Shown one piece after another: positions 1-6,225 of a DNA stretch of 6,954 bases. Under the pieces are notes generated by a model that was given only the letters and a program-made list of their open reading frames with translations, ran no database searches and had not been told where the DNA came from. Position 1 is the first letter of the stretch, and the number at the start of each line of letters is the position of its first letter. The position numbers and the translations under genes were made by a program. The stretch is taken from assembly GCA_011772595.1 (NCBI GenBank), contig WVZH01000069.1:23915-30868 (forward strand), given 5' to 3'. This stretch comes from Anaerolineales bacterium (GTDB taxonomy: Bacteria; Chloroflexota; Anaerolineae; Anaerolineales; E44-bin32).

Positions 1-58
1 AAAATCACCGCAGGACGCGGTCTCATTGGCATTGTCGTTCCTTCAGGAAAGTGCTTAG
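1..58 (+). CDS. Possible C-terminal end of an upstream gene (partial, frame uncertain)
   Basis: The window opens inside coding-looking sequence. One frame is open from base 2 to a TAG at 56-58 and reads KSPQDAVSLALSFLQESA, a plausible helical protein C-terminus ending 12 bases before the rsfS start. A second frame is open from base 1 to a TGA at 76-78, which would overlap the rsfS start by a few bases. I prefer the first because its composition is more protein-like, but 18 residues are too few to assign a family. Either way rsfS would sit directly behind this gene, probably in the same transcript, because no promoter or terminator is visible in between. Confidence 0.35.
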   Translation, partial: KSPQDAVSLALSFLQESA

Positions 59-70
59 GTTGTCTGGCGA

Positions 71-424
71 ATGACTGAAACCGGCTTAGAGATCGCACAC
101 ACGATCGTCGAATCCTTGGAAGAGAAGAAGGGTGAAGATATTCTACTTCTCGATTTAATCGGCATTTGTTCTTTTACAGATTATTTTGTTGTTTGTACTG
201 CAGGTAGTGAGCGCACCCTGAAAGCTCTCGCAGAGGGAGCTCGTCTCCAGGTTAAAGAGAAACACTCGCAGGTCACGATCACCGTCGAGGGGGATGCGGA
301 AAGCGGATGGATCCTCATTGATTATGGGGATGTAATCCTACACCTATTTTCCACCGCCTTACGTGAGTACTACCAACTTGAGGAACTGTGGCGCGAAGGC
401 CAGATCCTGTTACATATCCAGTAG
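71..424 (+). CDS. rsfS: Ribosomal silencing factor RsfS (Iojap/YbeB family)
   Basis: The product is 117 residues, the usual length for RsfS. In this family the protein binds large-subunit protein uL14 and blocks joining of the 30S and 50S subunits, which slows translation when nutrients are scarce. The family signatures are visible in order: the core strand and turn with TDYFVVCTAGS at residues 37-46, the EGD segment at 73-75, GWILIDYGDVILHLF at 79-93, and the C-terminal REYYQLEELW at 98-107. The ATG at 71 is the only reasonable start, because an in-frame TAG lies at 56-58 and no start codon falls between. The ribosome binding site is weak, with only AGGT at 57-60 about ten bases upstream, so translational coupling to the preceding gene is plausible. 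The gene ends in a TAG at 422-424 and is followed by a strong terminator. The call is secure from sequence motifs. Confidence 0.96.
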   Translation: MTETGLEIAHTIVESLEEKKGEDILLLDLIGICSFTDYFVVCTAGSERTLKALAEGARLQVKEKHSQVTITVEGDAESGWILIDYGDVILHLFSTALREYYQLEELWREGQILLHIQ

Positions 425-448
425 CATTTTGAAGTGCAGAAGTGAAAA

Positions 449-483
449 GCCCGGTGCGATTTCGCCCGGGCCTAGATTTTTTT
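449..483 (+). terminator. Intrinsic terminator of rsfS, possibly bidirectional
   Basis: The left arm GCCCGG (449-454) and GCG (456-458) pair with CGC (463-465) and CCGGGC (466-471) around an ATTT loop, giving nine G-C pairs with one bulged T at 455. Seven Ts follow at 477-483. This is a classic Rho-independent terminator 25 bases after the rsfS stop. On the minus strand the same hairpin is followed by four Ts (the A run at 445-448), so it may also end transcripts of the convergent TPR gene, whose stop lies about 80 bases away. Minus-strand use is less certain because that T run is short. Confidence 0.88.
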
Positions 484-553
484 CAGTTGTCGCCCCTTCA
501 TTTCTATGGGACACGCGTTGTGAGGCGAAGACGAATACGCGAATGATGTCTCA

Positions 554-3500
554 CTAAGCGACGTCTGTCCCTCGTTTGTAAGCTTCGATCGCTTCTTCGA
601 GCTGGTCGTCCTTCATATATGCGTCACCGAGGATCTGCCATAACGCTGCGATCTCTTCATCTCGATCCAGTGCAACGCGCAGATCTTCAATAACCTCCGT
701 CAGTTCCTTCTTGCGTTTTATAAGCGTGCTATAAAGGGAGGTGGCACTTTCGATCTCTCCGGCTGCCAACGCCTGGCGCGCGTCTTCAAGTACCTGCGCA
801 GGATCGAATTTCGCCCGTTTTGGTTTTACCGCAGGTGGGCTTGGGGGCTCGTCCGGTGTGACCGGTGGCTCGTCTGCCGGTATCGCCTCCTCCGGCTCAG
901 GGAATGGAGCGGTTTCTGCTTCCTCAACAGGAGCAGGTGGAGGAACCATCTCTTCAACCGTAGGCGCAACAATCTCTGGCTCAGGCTCAGGTGTAGGTTC
1001 AACTTCCTCAACAGGTGCAATCGTCGGAGGGGTCACTTCAGCCACCGGAGTGACAGGCTCCAGCTCAGGCTCAGGTGTGGGTTCAACTTCCTCAACAGGT
1101 GCAAGTGTTGGAGGTGTCACCTCAGCTTCGGGAGCTGCAGGCTCCGGCTCAGGCTCGGGAGTGGGTTCAACTTCCTCAACAGGTGCAGGTGTAGGAGGCG
1201 TCACATCCACCGTGGGTTCAGCAATTTCTGGCTCGGGCTCAGGCGGCGTGACTGGCTCCTCGACTGGCGGTTGTACTGGAACGAAGACCTCAGGTTCTGG
1301 AACTGCTTCAGGAGCCACTGGAGGCTCAGCCGTGACTGTCGGTTCAATCGTTTCCGCCAACTCTTCTGCACTTGGCGGTGGCGTTACAGCTTCGAGAGGT
1401 GTGACGTCGGCTTCGGGAGGAGGTTGTGGTTCGGGTTCGGGGGTTGGCGGAGGGAACTCCGACACATCCTCGGGTGCGAATTCCAGCGGTTCTGGCTCTG
1501 GAGGCGCGAGCGTAATCTCGGGCTCCGATACCTCCAGATCTGGTTCGCTGATTGGTTCAGGTTCGTCGATCTCTGGGAACGCCTCTTCAGGGAATGGCTC
1601 CGTAGGTGGGAGTTCTGGTGGAGGTGCAGTTTCTTCCACTGTTGCGCGTAGCCACTCGGGAGCTTCGAATTCACTGATGGTATCCTCCAGGAGAACCTCC
1701 TCTGGAAGAGCCGGGGCTTCAAATTCGGGTGCAGCGGGTACCTCCTCGTGAGGTACGGGAGGCGGTGAGATCGCTTCCGGCGCAGGTTCTGAGATTTCCG
1801 CTTCTGGAACTTCAGCTGGAGCCTCTGTAATCGGCTCTTCCGCAGCAACTTCTTCCAGCCAATCGAATCCCTCCATCTCAAGTGGTGGTCGTTTGAATGG
1901 CTGCGTCGCCATGCGGTCCAACCATTGTGCGGTCTCCTCGATAATTTTCTCCTCATCTACAACTTCGGTTGGTGGAGCCTCTGTGGGCAAGATCTCCTGG
2001 GCTACTTCCCTTTCCTCCATCTCAAGTCCGACATCAGCGTCAATGCCACGTTGAGAGGCAAGATTGTCGAGCCAGTCCAGGCTCTCTTCAGGTTCCGTAG
2101 GAAAGGCTTGATCCTCAAGCAAAGGGGCCCTGGCAAGTTCCTCAAAATCCGGAGGTAATGGACGTTCGCGATCTTCCACGCTCACGTCAACTCCCTCCTC
2201 CACAGCAGTTTGCTTGGCAGCGAGGTCTTCAAGCCATTCGAAGATTTCGTCCTCCTCCATTTCATCGGTGGGTGCAGCGATTTCATCGGCTTGTACTATC
2301 TCGGGAATCTGAGCGCTGGGTAAGGCCTCTTCTTCTGGTGTGACGGCGAAAGGAAATTCGGGAATAATCTCCGCTTCGTCATCCGCTGTCGCGATCTCCC
2401 TCAGCCAGTCGATTGCTCCTTCATCAGTCTCGGCAGCAGGGACTGCAGCTATCTCCTCTTCGGCGATACCTTCAAGCCATTCAGGAGCGGCCTCAGTTGG
2501 AGGTGGAATCTTGAGGTCGATATCGGTGTCAGGCTCAGCAATACCTTCCAGCCAACTAGGAGCTTCTTCACCGGGCAATAATCCCTCTGCAGTAGCGTCA
2601 GTTTCGGTTTCTGGTTCGACGACTCCGCTGAGCCACTCGGGACCCGCATCAGCAACAGGATCCACATGCGGTACGGTATCTGGTTCGGCGATTCCCCGTA
2701 ACCATTCGGGACCTTCTTCGGAGGGAGTGGGCTTAATGATAGGGGTTACTTCATCATCTTCCGTGACGTCTAAAAGCCAATCTGGGGATTCCTGGGGTAC
2801 CGCCTCTTCTTCGGGTGGGGGCTCTTCTGCGATCTCGCGCAGGCTTGCGAACCAATCCGCTGATCCTTCAGGAGCTTCCGGGATCCCGGGTGTGGGTTGG
2901 GTTACCGGTTCACCAATGGATTGAAGCCATTCAGGTGCTTCAACCGCATCAGGAAGATCCACCTCAGGAGGTTCCGCCTCCGGTTCCATCTCTGTGGGGG
3001 CTTCTTGGCGGTCTTCGGGGGAAACAGCGAGGGTTTGCTCCTCAGCAATACTTTGCAGCCAATCTGGAGCCGGCTCTGTCGTCTGAGGGACGTCTTCATG
3101 AAGCAGTTGGACGTCTGGTTCGTGCTCAGTTTCTGGGACCTCTTCCGGCAGTTCGCTGGGTTGGATTTCGTCAGTCGAGTATACCGCCTCTGCCTGTTGG
3201 GCAGCTACTTCAGCGACGCCTGCTAGCCAGGAGGGTTTCTCCTCAGCTGCTGGTACTTGTGGCTCAATCGCCACGTCCTCCATCCACTCAGGGGCTTCCT
3301 CATCAGCATCAACAACCGCCTCGGCAGGAGCTGGAGGGGCATCCACCTGCGCCTCACTAGGACGTTCTTCTTCAGCACGCTCTCCAGACGACCGATCACC
3401 CAGCCAGGTGATGATTGTCGATGTTGCACCAGGTTCATCTTTATCAAGCCATGCCGGTAAACCTGCTGCGTCTAACAGGTCTTGTTTTTTGCCTACCCCA

Positions 3501-4921
3501 AATACCGGCGTCTCTCGCCCCTCGATAAACTCCTCCACGTCCGACCTGCTGTAGAACGCGGGGGTCGGGCTTGGATCCGGTGTCACGTCGCTTACATCAG
3601 CAGCAATGTCGTCCATCCAAGTAGGTAGCTGTTCCCCTTCTTCTACCGCTTCTTCTCCTACTTCTCCCCCTGCTTCTGATGGTGCGATTTCATGCATCCA
3701 ATCAGGGATCTGGGCAGGTGCGAGCTCACCCTCTTCGTCTTCGCCTTCTACGGGGGGCATATCTCCAGAAGGAGGTTCTCCTACCTCGAGGGCGGAGAGT
3801 TCCTCATCTGAGAATGAAACAGGGCCTTCCGGCACTTCTCCATCAGACTCCGTCCATCCAGCTTCTCGCATCCAATCCGGGATCTCTGCATCACTCGGAG
3901 GCGTCTCATCTTCGGGTGTCTCGGTGCTTTCCTGAGCCTGTACGGGTACGCTGGGCTCTTCGAGTGGAGAGGGCGGTGGTGGCATTCGTTCTGATTCGGG
4001 TTCTTGCATCGACTTCTCGAGTTCTTCAAGCCACGATGACCCTTCAGCACCGAGCGGCTCCGGGCGCGCTTCCTCATCGCCGAGTTTCACGCCCAATGAG
4101 GCTGCCCACTCTGGTTGGCCAGGTTCGGCAACAGGCATCGGTTGTCCAGGTCTCCACTGGAGCTTGTCGATACGGACGCTATTGGGGTCCACGGAATTGG
4201 GATCGAGCCCCGCAGTCTCCAAGAATGCCGTGTAAGGGTCTATGGCAGCCAATCGACGATGATAGGTGCTTGCCTCTTCGGCTTTATTACTTGCTTGGAA
4301 GATGGCGGCAATGATGCGGTTGGCATCACGGCAGTAGGGTAATTTCTCGAGGATATGACTACAGACTTCAGCGGCTTCGATGTGCTGATCCGTACGCCAA
4401 TACATCATGGAGAGCAAAACTTGGAGATCTGGGCGATCAGGATCATTCTTGAGAGCCGCACGCAGCTCAGCAATCGCCTGGGGATATAGCTCGCCTTGAG
4501 CGTACATCCTTGCCAGTGCTCCTCGAGTCATGCGGACTTTGGCAGGTTCAATCCCATCGCGATTGCCGATCAATCGACGAAGCTCCTGCTGAATCGCAGG
4601 ATTGGCGGGATTGGTTTCGAAGGCGCGTTCCATGTGCCAGATCGCGGAGTCGAGATTTCCTTCATCTTCACGAACAATAGCCATACCGATGTGTGAAACG
4701 AAATCGTCAGGGACTGCGGAGAGAACGCGTTGAAAGATATCCGCTGCGTCGCCATACCGCTTCGCTTCCAGATACGACTTGCCTAGCAACCGGTATGTCG
4801 CAAGGTGTTTAGGATAGACTTCGAGGATGCGCCGACAATGTGCAATCGCCTCATCGAGTTGGTCGTGCTCAACCAAGTCGTCGATTTCCTTGATATAGGC
4901 GCGCAAACTTATTTCTGCCAT
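554..4921 (-). CDS. Giant TPR protein with acidic Pro/Glu-rich, Trp-motif repeat region (function unknown)
   Basis: The product is 1455 residues. Residues 1-230 form about six TPR units: 7-40, 41-74, 75-108, 131-162, 165-196 and a weaker one at 198-228. The C-terminus returns to TPR-like helices at 1372-1455, the clearest being 1426-1453 (ALWQILGDAYMKDDQLEEAI). Between them lie about 1100 residues rich in Glu, Pro, Ala and Asp with about ten Lys. This part holds 21 copies of a motif like APEWLEGIA (Trp at 297 to 1090) and, at 1219-1358, five 28-residue Pro/Glu repeats. No signal peptide or membrane segment is seen, so it is probably cytoplasmic. TPR units normally bind partner peptides, and the Trp motifs could be docking peptides, but this is inference. 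The ATG at 4919-4921 is supported by GAGGTG five bases upstream. The gene is convergent with rsfS and its frame is intact. Similar large TPR proteins occur in Anaerolineae as far as I recall, but I know no assigned role. Confidence 0.93.
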   Translation of the reverse strand: MAEISLRAYIKEIDDLVEHDQLDEAIAHCRRILEVYPKHLATYRLLGKSYLEAKRYGDAADIFQRVLSAVPDDFVSHIGMAIVREDEGNLDSAIWHMERAFETNPANPAIQQELRRLIGNRDGIEPAKVRMTRGALARMYAQGELYPQAIAELRAALKNDPDRPDLQVLLSMMYWRTDQHIEAAEVCSHILEKLPYCRDANRIIAAIFQASNKAEEASTYHRRLAAIDPYTAFLETAGLDPNSVDPNSVRIDKLQWRPGQPMPVAEPGQPEWAASLGVKLGDEEARPEPLGAEGSSWLEELEKSMQEPESERMPPPPSPLEEPSVPVQAQESTETPEDETPPSDAEIPDWMREAGWTESDGEVPEGPVSFSDEELSALEVGEPPSGDMPPVEGEDEEGELAPAQIPDWMHEIAPSEAGGEVGEEAVEEGEQLPTWMDDIAADVSDVTPDPSPTPAFYSRSDVEEFIEGRETPVFGVGKKQDLLDAAGLPAWLDKDEPGATSTIITWLGDRSSGERAEEERPSEAQVDAPPAPAEAVVDADEEAPEWMEDVAIEPQVPAAEEKPSWLAGVAEVAAQQAEAVYSTDEIQPSELPEEVPETEHEPDVQLLHEDVPQTTEPAPDWLQSIAEEQTLAVSPEDRQEAPTEMEPEAEPPEVDLPDAVEAPEWLQSIGEPVTQPTPGIPEAPEGSADWFASLREIAEEPPPEEEAVPQESPDWLLDVTEDDEVTPIIKPTPSEEGPEWLRGIAEPDTVPHVDPVADAGPEWLSGVVEPETETDATAEGLLPGEEAPSWLEGIAEPDTDIDLKIPPPTEAAPEWLEGIAEEEIAAVPAAETDEGAIDWLREIATADDEAEIIPEFPFAVTPEEEALPSAQIPEIVQADEIAAPTDEMEEDEIFEWLEDLAAKQTAVEEGVDVSVEDRERPLPPDFEELARAPLLEDQAFPTEPEESLDWLDNLASQRGIDADVGLEMEEREVAQEILPTEAPPTEVVDEEKIIEETAQWLDRMATQPFKRPPLEMEGFDWLEEVAAEEPITEAPAEVPEAEISEPAPEAISPPPVPHEEVPAAPEFEAPALPEEVLLEDTISEFEAPEWLRATVEETAPPPELPPTEPFPEEAFPEIDEPEPISEPDLEVSEPEITLAPPEPEPLEFAPEDVSEFPPPTPEPEPQPPPEADVTPLEAVTPPPSAEELAETIEPTVTAEPPVAPEAVPEPEVFVPVQPPVEEPVTPPEPEPEIAEPTVDVTPPTPAPVEEVEPTPEPEPEPAAPEAEVTPPTLAPVEEVEPTPEPELEPVTPVAEVTPPTIAPVEEVEPTPEPEPEIVAPTVEEMVPPPAPVEEAETAPFPEPEEAIPADEPPVTPDEPPSPPAVKPKRAKFDPAQVLEDARQALAAGEIESATSLYSTLIKRKKELTEVIEDLRVALDRDEEIAALWQILGDAYMKDDQLEEAIEAYKRGTDVA
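848..1267 (-). repeat. Five tandem 84-bp (28-residue) Pro/Glu repeats within the TPR protein
   Basis: Residues 1219-1358 divide into five units of exactly 28 residues, each beginning PVEE: 1219, 1247, 1275, 1303 and 1331. The middle three units are the most alike, continuing as PVEEVEPTPEPE with VTPP or VPPP near the end. The flanking units have diverged. At DNA level the + strand phrase TTCCTCAACAGG recurs at 84-base spacing (near 920, 1004, 1088 and 1172), with a diverged form near 1256. The middle three copies are almost identical over more than 20 bases, which suggests expansion by recent slippage or unequal recombination. No indel breaks the phase. Confidence 0.9.
1637..4054 (-). repeat. 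Array of 21 Trp-centred short motifs (consensus x-P-[ED]-W-[LM]-x-x-[IV]-A)
   Basis: Trp residues of the motif are at 297, 350, 408, 435, 491, 546, 565, 621, 665, 690, 715, 740, 763, 790, 815, 839, 896, 950, 1000, 1021 and 1090 of the TPR protein. Typical versions are IPDWMHEIA, APDWLQSIA, GPEWLRGIA, APEWLEGIA and SLDWLDNLA. The Trp is followed by Leu or Met in all but one copy (W690 has Phe), and usually by a hydrophobic residue three positions after that. Each copy could form a short amphipathic helix after a Pro or acidic cap. The linkers between copies are acidic and vary in length and sequence, so the motif, not the linker, looks conserved. The function is unknown. A docking or self-association motif is the simplest reading. 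Confidence 0.85.
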
Positions 4922-4926
4922 TGAGG

Positions 4927-4932
4927 CACCTC
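4927..4932 (-). promoter_or_regulatory. Ribosome binding site of the TPR protein gene
   Basis: On the minus strand GAGGTG lies five bases before the ATG, a strong Shine-Dalgarno match that fixes this start. It is part of the perfect inverted repeat TGAGG-CA-CCTCA at 4922-4933. With a two-base centre this cannot close as a simple RNA hairpin, so I read it as incidental rather than as a regulatory structure. Confidence 0.75.
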
Positions 4933-4939
4933 AGCTTAA

Positions 4940-4968
4940 AGTATGCCTTAGTTGGGTTGTTTGCGCAA
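4940..4968 (-). promoter_or_regulatory. Weak candidate sigma-70-type promoter for the TPR protein gene
   Basis: On the minus strand TTGCGC (4963-4968) and CATACT (4940-4945) are separated by exactly 17 bases. They match the -35 and -10 consensus at only three and four positions of six. Transcription from here would leave a leader of about a dozen bases, with the ribosome binding site almost at the 5' end. An alternative -10 is TATAGA at 5026-5031, but it has no good -35. A promoter is expected somewhere in 4922-5128, but the exact site is uncertain. Confidence 0.2.
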
Positions 4969-5128
4969 GAGAGAGTGAAATTGAGGGGGATTTCTCTGAA
5001 AAAATTGAAGAAAAGATGCTCTCTTTCTATAAAACGGCGGTTCACGAATTGATTCCGGGAGTACTTGTTTTTGCATGCCAGGTGAGAGAAGGGTTTGGTG
5101 GTGGTCGTTCACGATTTGAAATCAGTGC

Positions 5129-6160
5129 TTATAGACCGTGGGCCGACCTTACATGGTTCAAAACGGAATCGATATTGGGTTCGGGAAAGGGAGCCGATCC
5201 GAGCCTGTCTTCGATCATGCTATATCCCACCATCGCATGAAAAATAGCGAGGACGTTGTCGTTTAGTGCTTGCGGATCGTAACCGCCCTCGAGCATGGAG
5301 ATCATCCGCCCGCCACAATGGGCATCGGCGATCTCTTTCAGAGCCCGCCCCAAAGTGAAATACCCATGTGTGGATAATTGCAGTCCCGCTAAAGGATCGC
5401 TCCAGTGAGCGTCGAAGCCAGCAGATATGAGAAGTAGATCGGGCGCGAAACGCGCTGCGATGGGCTGGATGATCTGCTCACAAATCGCCTCGAACGCATG
5501 GTCTCCTGCGCGGGGAGGGAGCGGTATATTGACAACAGTTCCAGAGCCGGCATCCGAGCCGGTTTCGTGTACGTACCCTGTTCCAGGATAGATACCGGCT
5601 TGATGTGTGGACAGATACAAAATGGTAGCGTCTTGATCGAATATGTCCTGGGTGCCATTGCCATGATGGACGTCGAAGTCGACGATCATGATGCGCTCTA
5701 TGCCAAATGATTGGGCAGAGCGTGCGGCAATGGCGATGTTGTTGAATAAGCAAAATCCCATGGCTCGGGTGAACGTTGCATGGTGACCGGGGGGGCGGAT
5801 CAAGGCGAAAGCAGCACGCGCATCACCCCTTAAAACGGCGTTGACGACCTCGATTCCGCCACCGGCTGCGTTGAGCGCAGCTTGGTAGGAAGCAGGTGTG
5901 ATATAGGTATCCCCATAATCTAGGAATCCAGGTCCTTTGGCGGCGGCCTGCTCAAGCGCCAGGAGATAGTTCTTAGGATGGACGGCGACAACGGCCTCTT
6001 CGGTGGCTGCCTTCGGCTCGATGAGTATCAAACGTTCGGCGAAAGGTGTTTCGGAAAGCTTGTGGAGATGTTGAAATCGGTTGGCGTTTTCTGGATGACC
6101 CTGAAGGGTATGCTCAGGGGAGGGAACCAGGGTATAGGCGATCAATTCTGAATCCGTCAT
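5129..6160 (-). CDS. Histone deacetylase / acetylpolyamine amidohydrolase family hydrolase (class II-like)
   Basis: The product is 343 residues, close to the length of bacterial acetylpolyamine amidohydrolases. Family members use zinc to hydrolyse acetyl-amide bonds, for example on acetyl-lysine or acetylated polyamines. The active-site map is complete: substrate-loop HPEN at 22-25, RPPGHHA at 122-128 with the catalytic His pair 126-127, GFCLFNN at 135-141, DFDVHHGNGT at 161-170 with zinc ligands Asp163 and His165, SAGFDAH at 246-252 with the third ligand Asp250, and EGGY at 291-294 with the transition-state Tyr294. Asn168 sits where class I enzymes have Asp, as in class II-type members. An active enzyme is therefore expected. 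The substrate cannot be read from sequence: AcuC-like protein deacetylation and polyamine deacetylation are both possible. There is no signal peptide, so it is cytoplasmic. The ATG at 6158-6160 has AGGA (6169-6172) eight bases upstream. It lies 65 bases behind the sugar transferase with no terminator between, so the two are probably co-transcribed. Confidence 0.93.
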   Translation of the reverse strand: MTDSELIAYTLVPSPEHTLQGHPENANRFQHLHKLSETPFAERLILIEPKAATEEAVVAVHPKNYLLALEQAAAKGPGFLDYGDTYITPASYQAALNAAGGGIEVVNAVLRGDARAAFALIRPPGHHATFTRAMGFCLFNNIAIAARSAQSFGIERIMIVDFDVHHGNGTQDIFDQDATILYLSTHQAGIYPGTGYVHETGSDAGSGTVVNIPLPPRAGDHAFEAICEQIIQPIAARFAPDLLLISAGFDAHWSDPLAGLQLSTHGYFTLGRALKEIADAHCGGRMISMLEGGYDPQALNDNVLAIFHAMVGYSMIEDRLGSAPFPEPNIDSVLNHVRSAHGL

Positions 6161-6225
6161 TTGTGGGATCCTAGCTGCGAGGTCGATAGCGGTTGGGCGC
6201 GAATTCGATTTCTCGGGATATTAAT

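Larger units (their letters stand above)
4922..5128. other. Intergenic region between the TPR gene and the deacetylase gene
   Basis: These 207 bases are the largest gap in the window. They are expected to hold the 3' end signal of the deacetylase transcript and the promoter of the TPR gene, both on the minus strand. I see no convincing hairpin followed by a T run on the minus strand, so a terminator is not apparent and readthrough is possible. The stretch is visibly richer in A and T around 4999-5035. It contains a diverged direct repeat, GTTCACGA-W-TTGA, at 5040-5052 and 5107-5119. I see no credible small gene: a 74-codon + strand reading frame starting at 5016 runs into the deacetylase gene and lacks homology that I recognise. 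Confidence 0.5.

Noticed and set aside
848..1267. Regular 84-base repeats considered as a CRISPR array
   Set aside because: The repeats are in frame within a coding region, the unit has no conserved repeat plus unique spacer structure, and no cas gene is present.
741..1751. A 336-codon open frame on the + strand encoding a Ser/Gly/Thr-rich product
   Set aside because: It is the mirror of the Pro/Glu-rich coding region on the other strand: Glu and Pro codons read in antisense give Ser, Gly and Thr and no stops. It has no recognisable domain, and the minus-strand frame spans 4.4 kb with clear TPR domains.
2340..2924. A second Ser-rich + strand open frame of 194 codons
   Set aside because: It has the same cause: lack of stops antisense to the acidic repeat region of the TPR gene. 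It begins and ends arbitrarily within that gene and has no plausible family.
3679..4314. A 211-codon + strand open frame rich in Arg and Leu
   Set aside because: It is antisense to the TPR protein in another frame, has no domain or ribosome binding site that I can see, and its composition is typical of shadow translation.
4922..4933. Perfect inverted repeat TGAGG-CA-CCTCA over the ribosome binding site
   Set aside because: The two-base centre is too tight for an RNA hairpin that would hide the ribosome binding site. The palindrome is short and partly a by-product of the Shine-Dalgarno sequence.
5016..5240. A 74-codon + strand open frame starting in the intergenic gap
   Set aside because: Although a purine-rich stretch precedes its ATG, about half of it is antisense to the conserved deacetylase C-terminus and the peptide matches nothing that I recognise.
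6200..6207. Palindrome CGAATTCG between the sugar transferase and deacetylase genes
   Set aside because: An eight-base palindrome is expected by chance in a window of this size. It has no following T run, so it is not a terminator.
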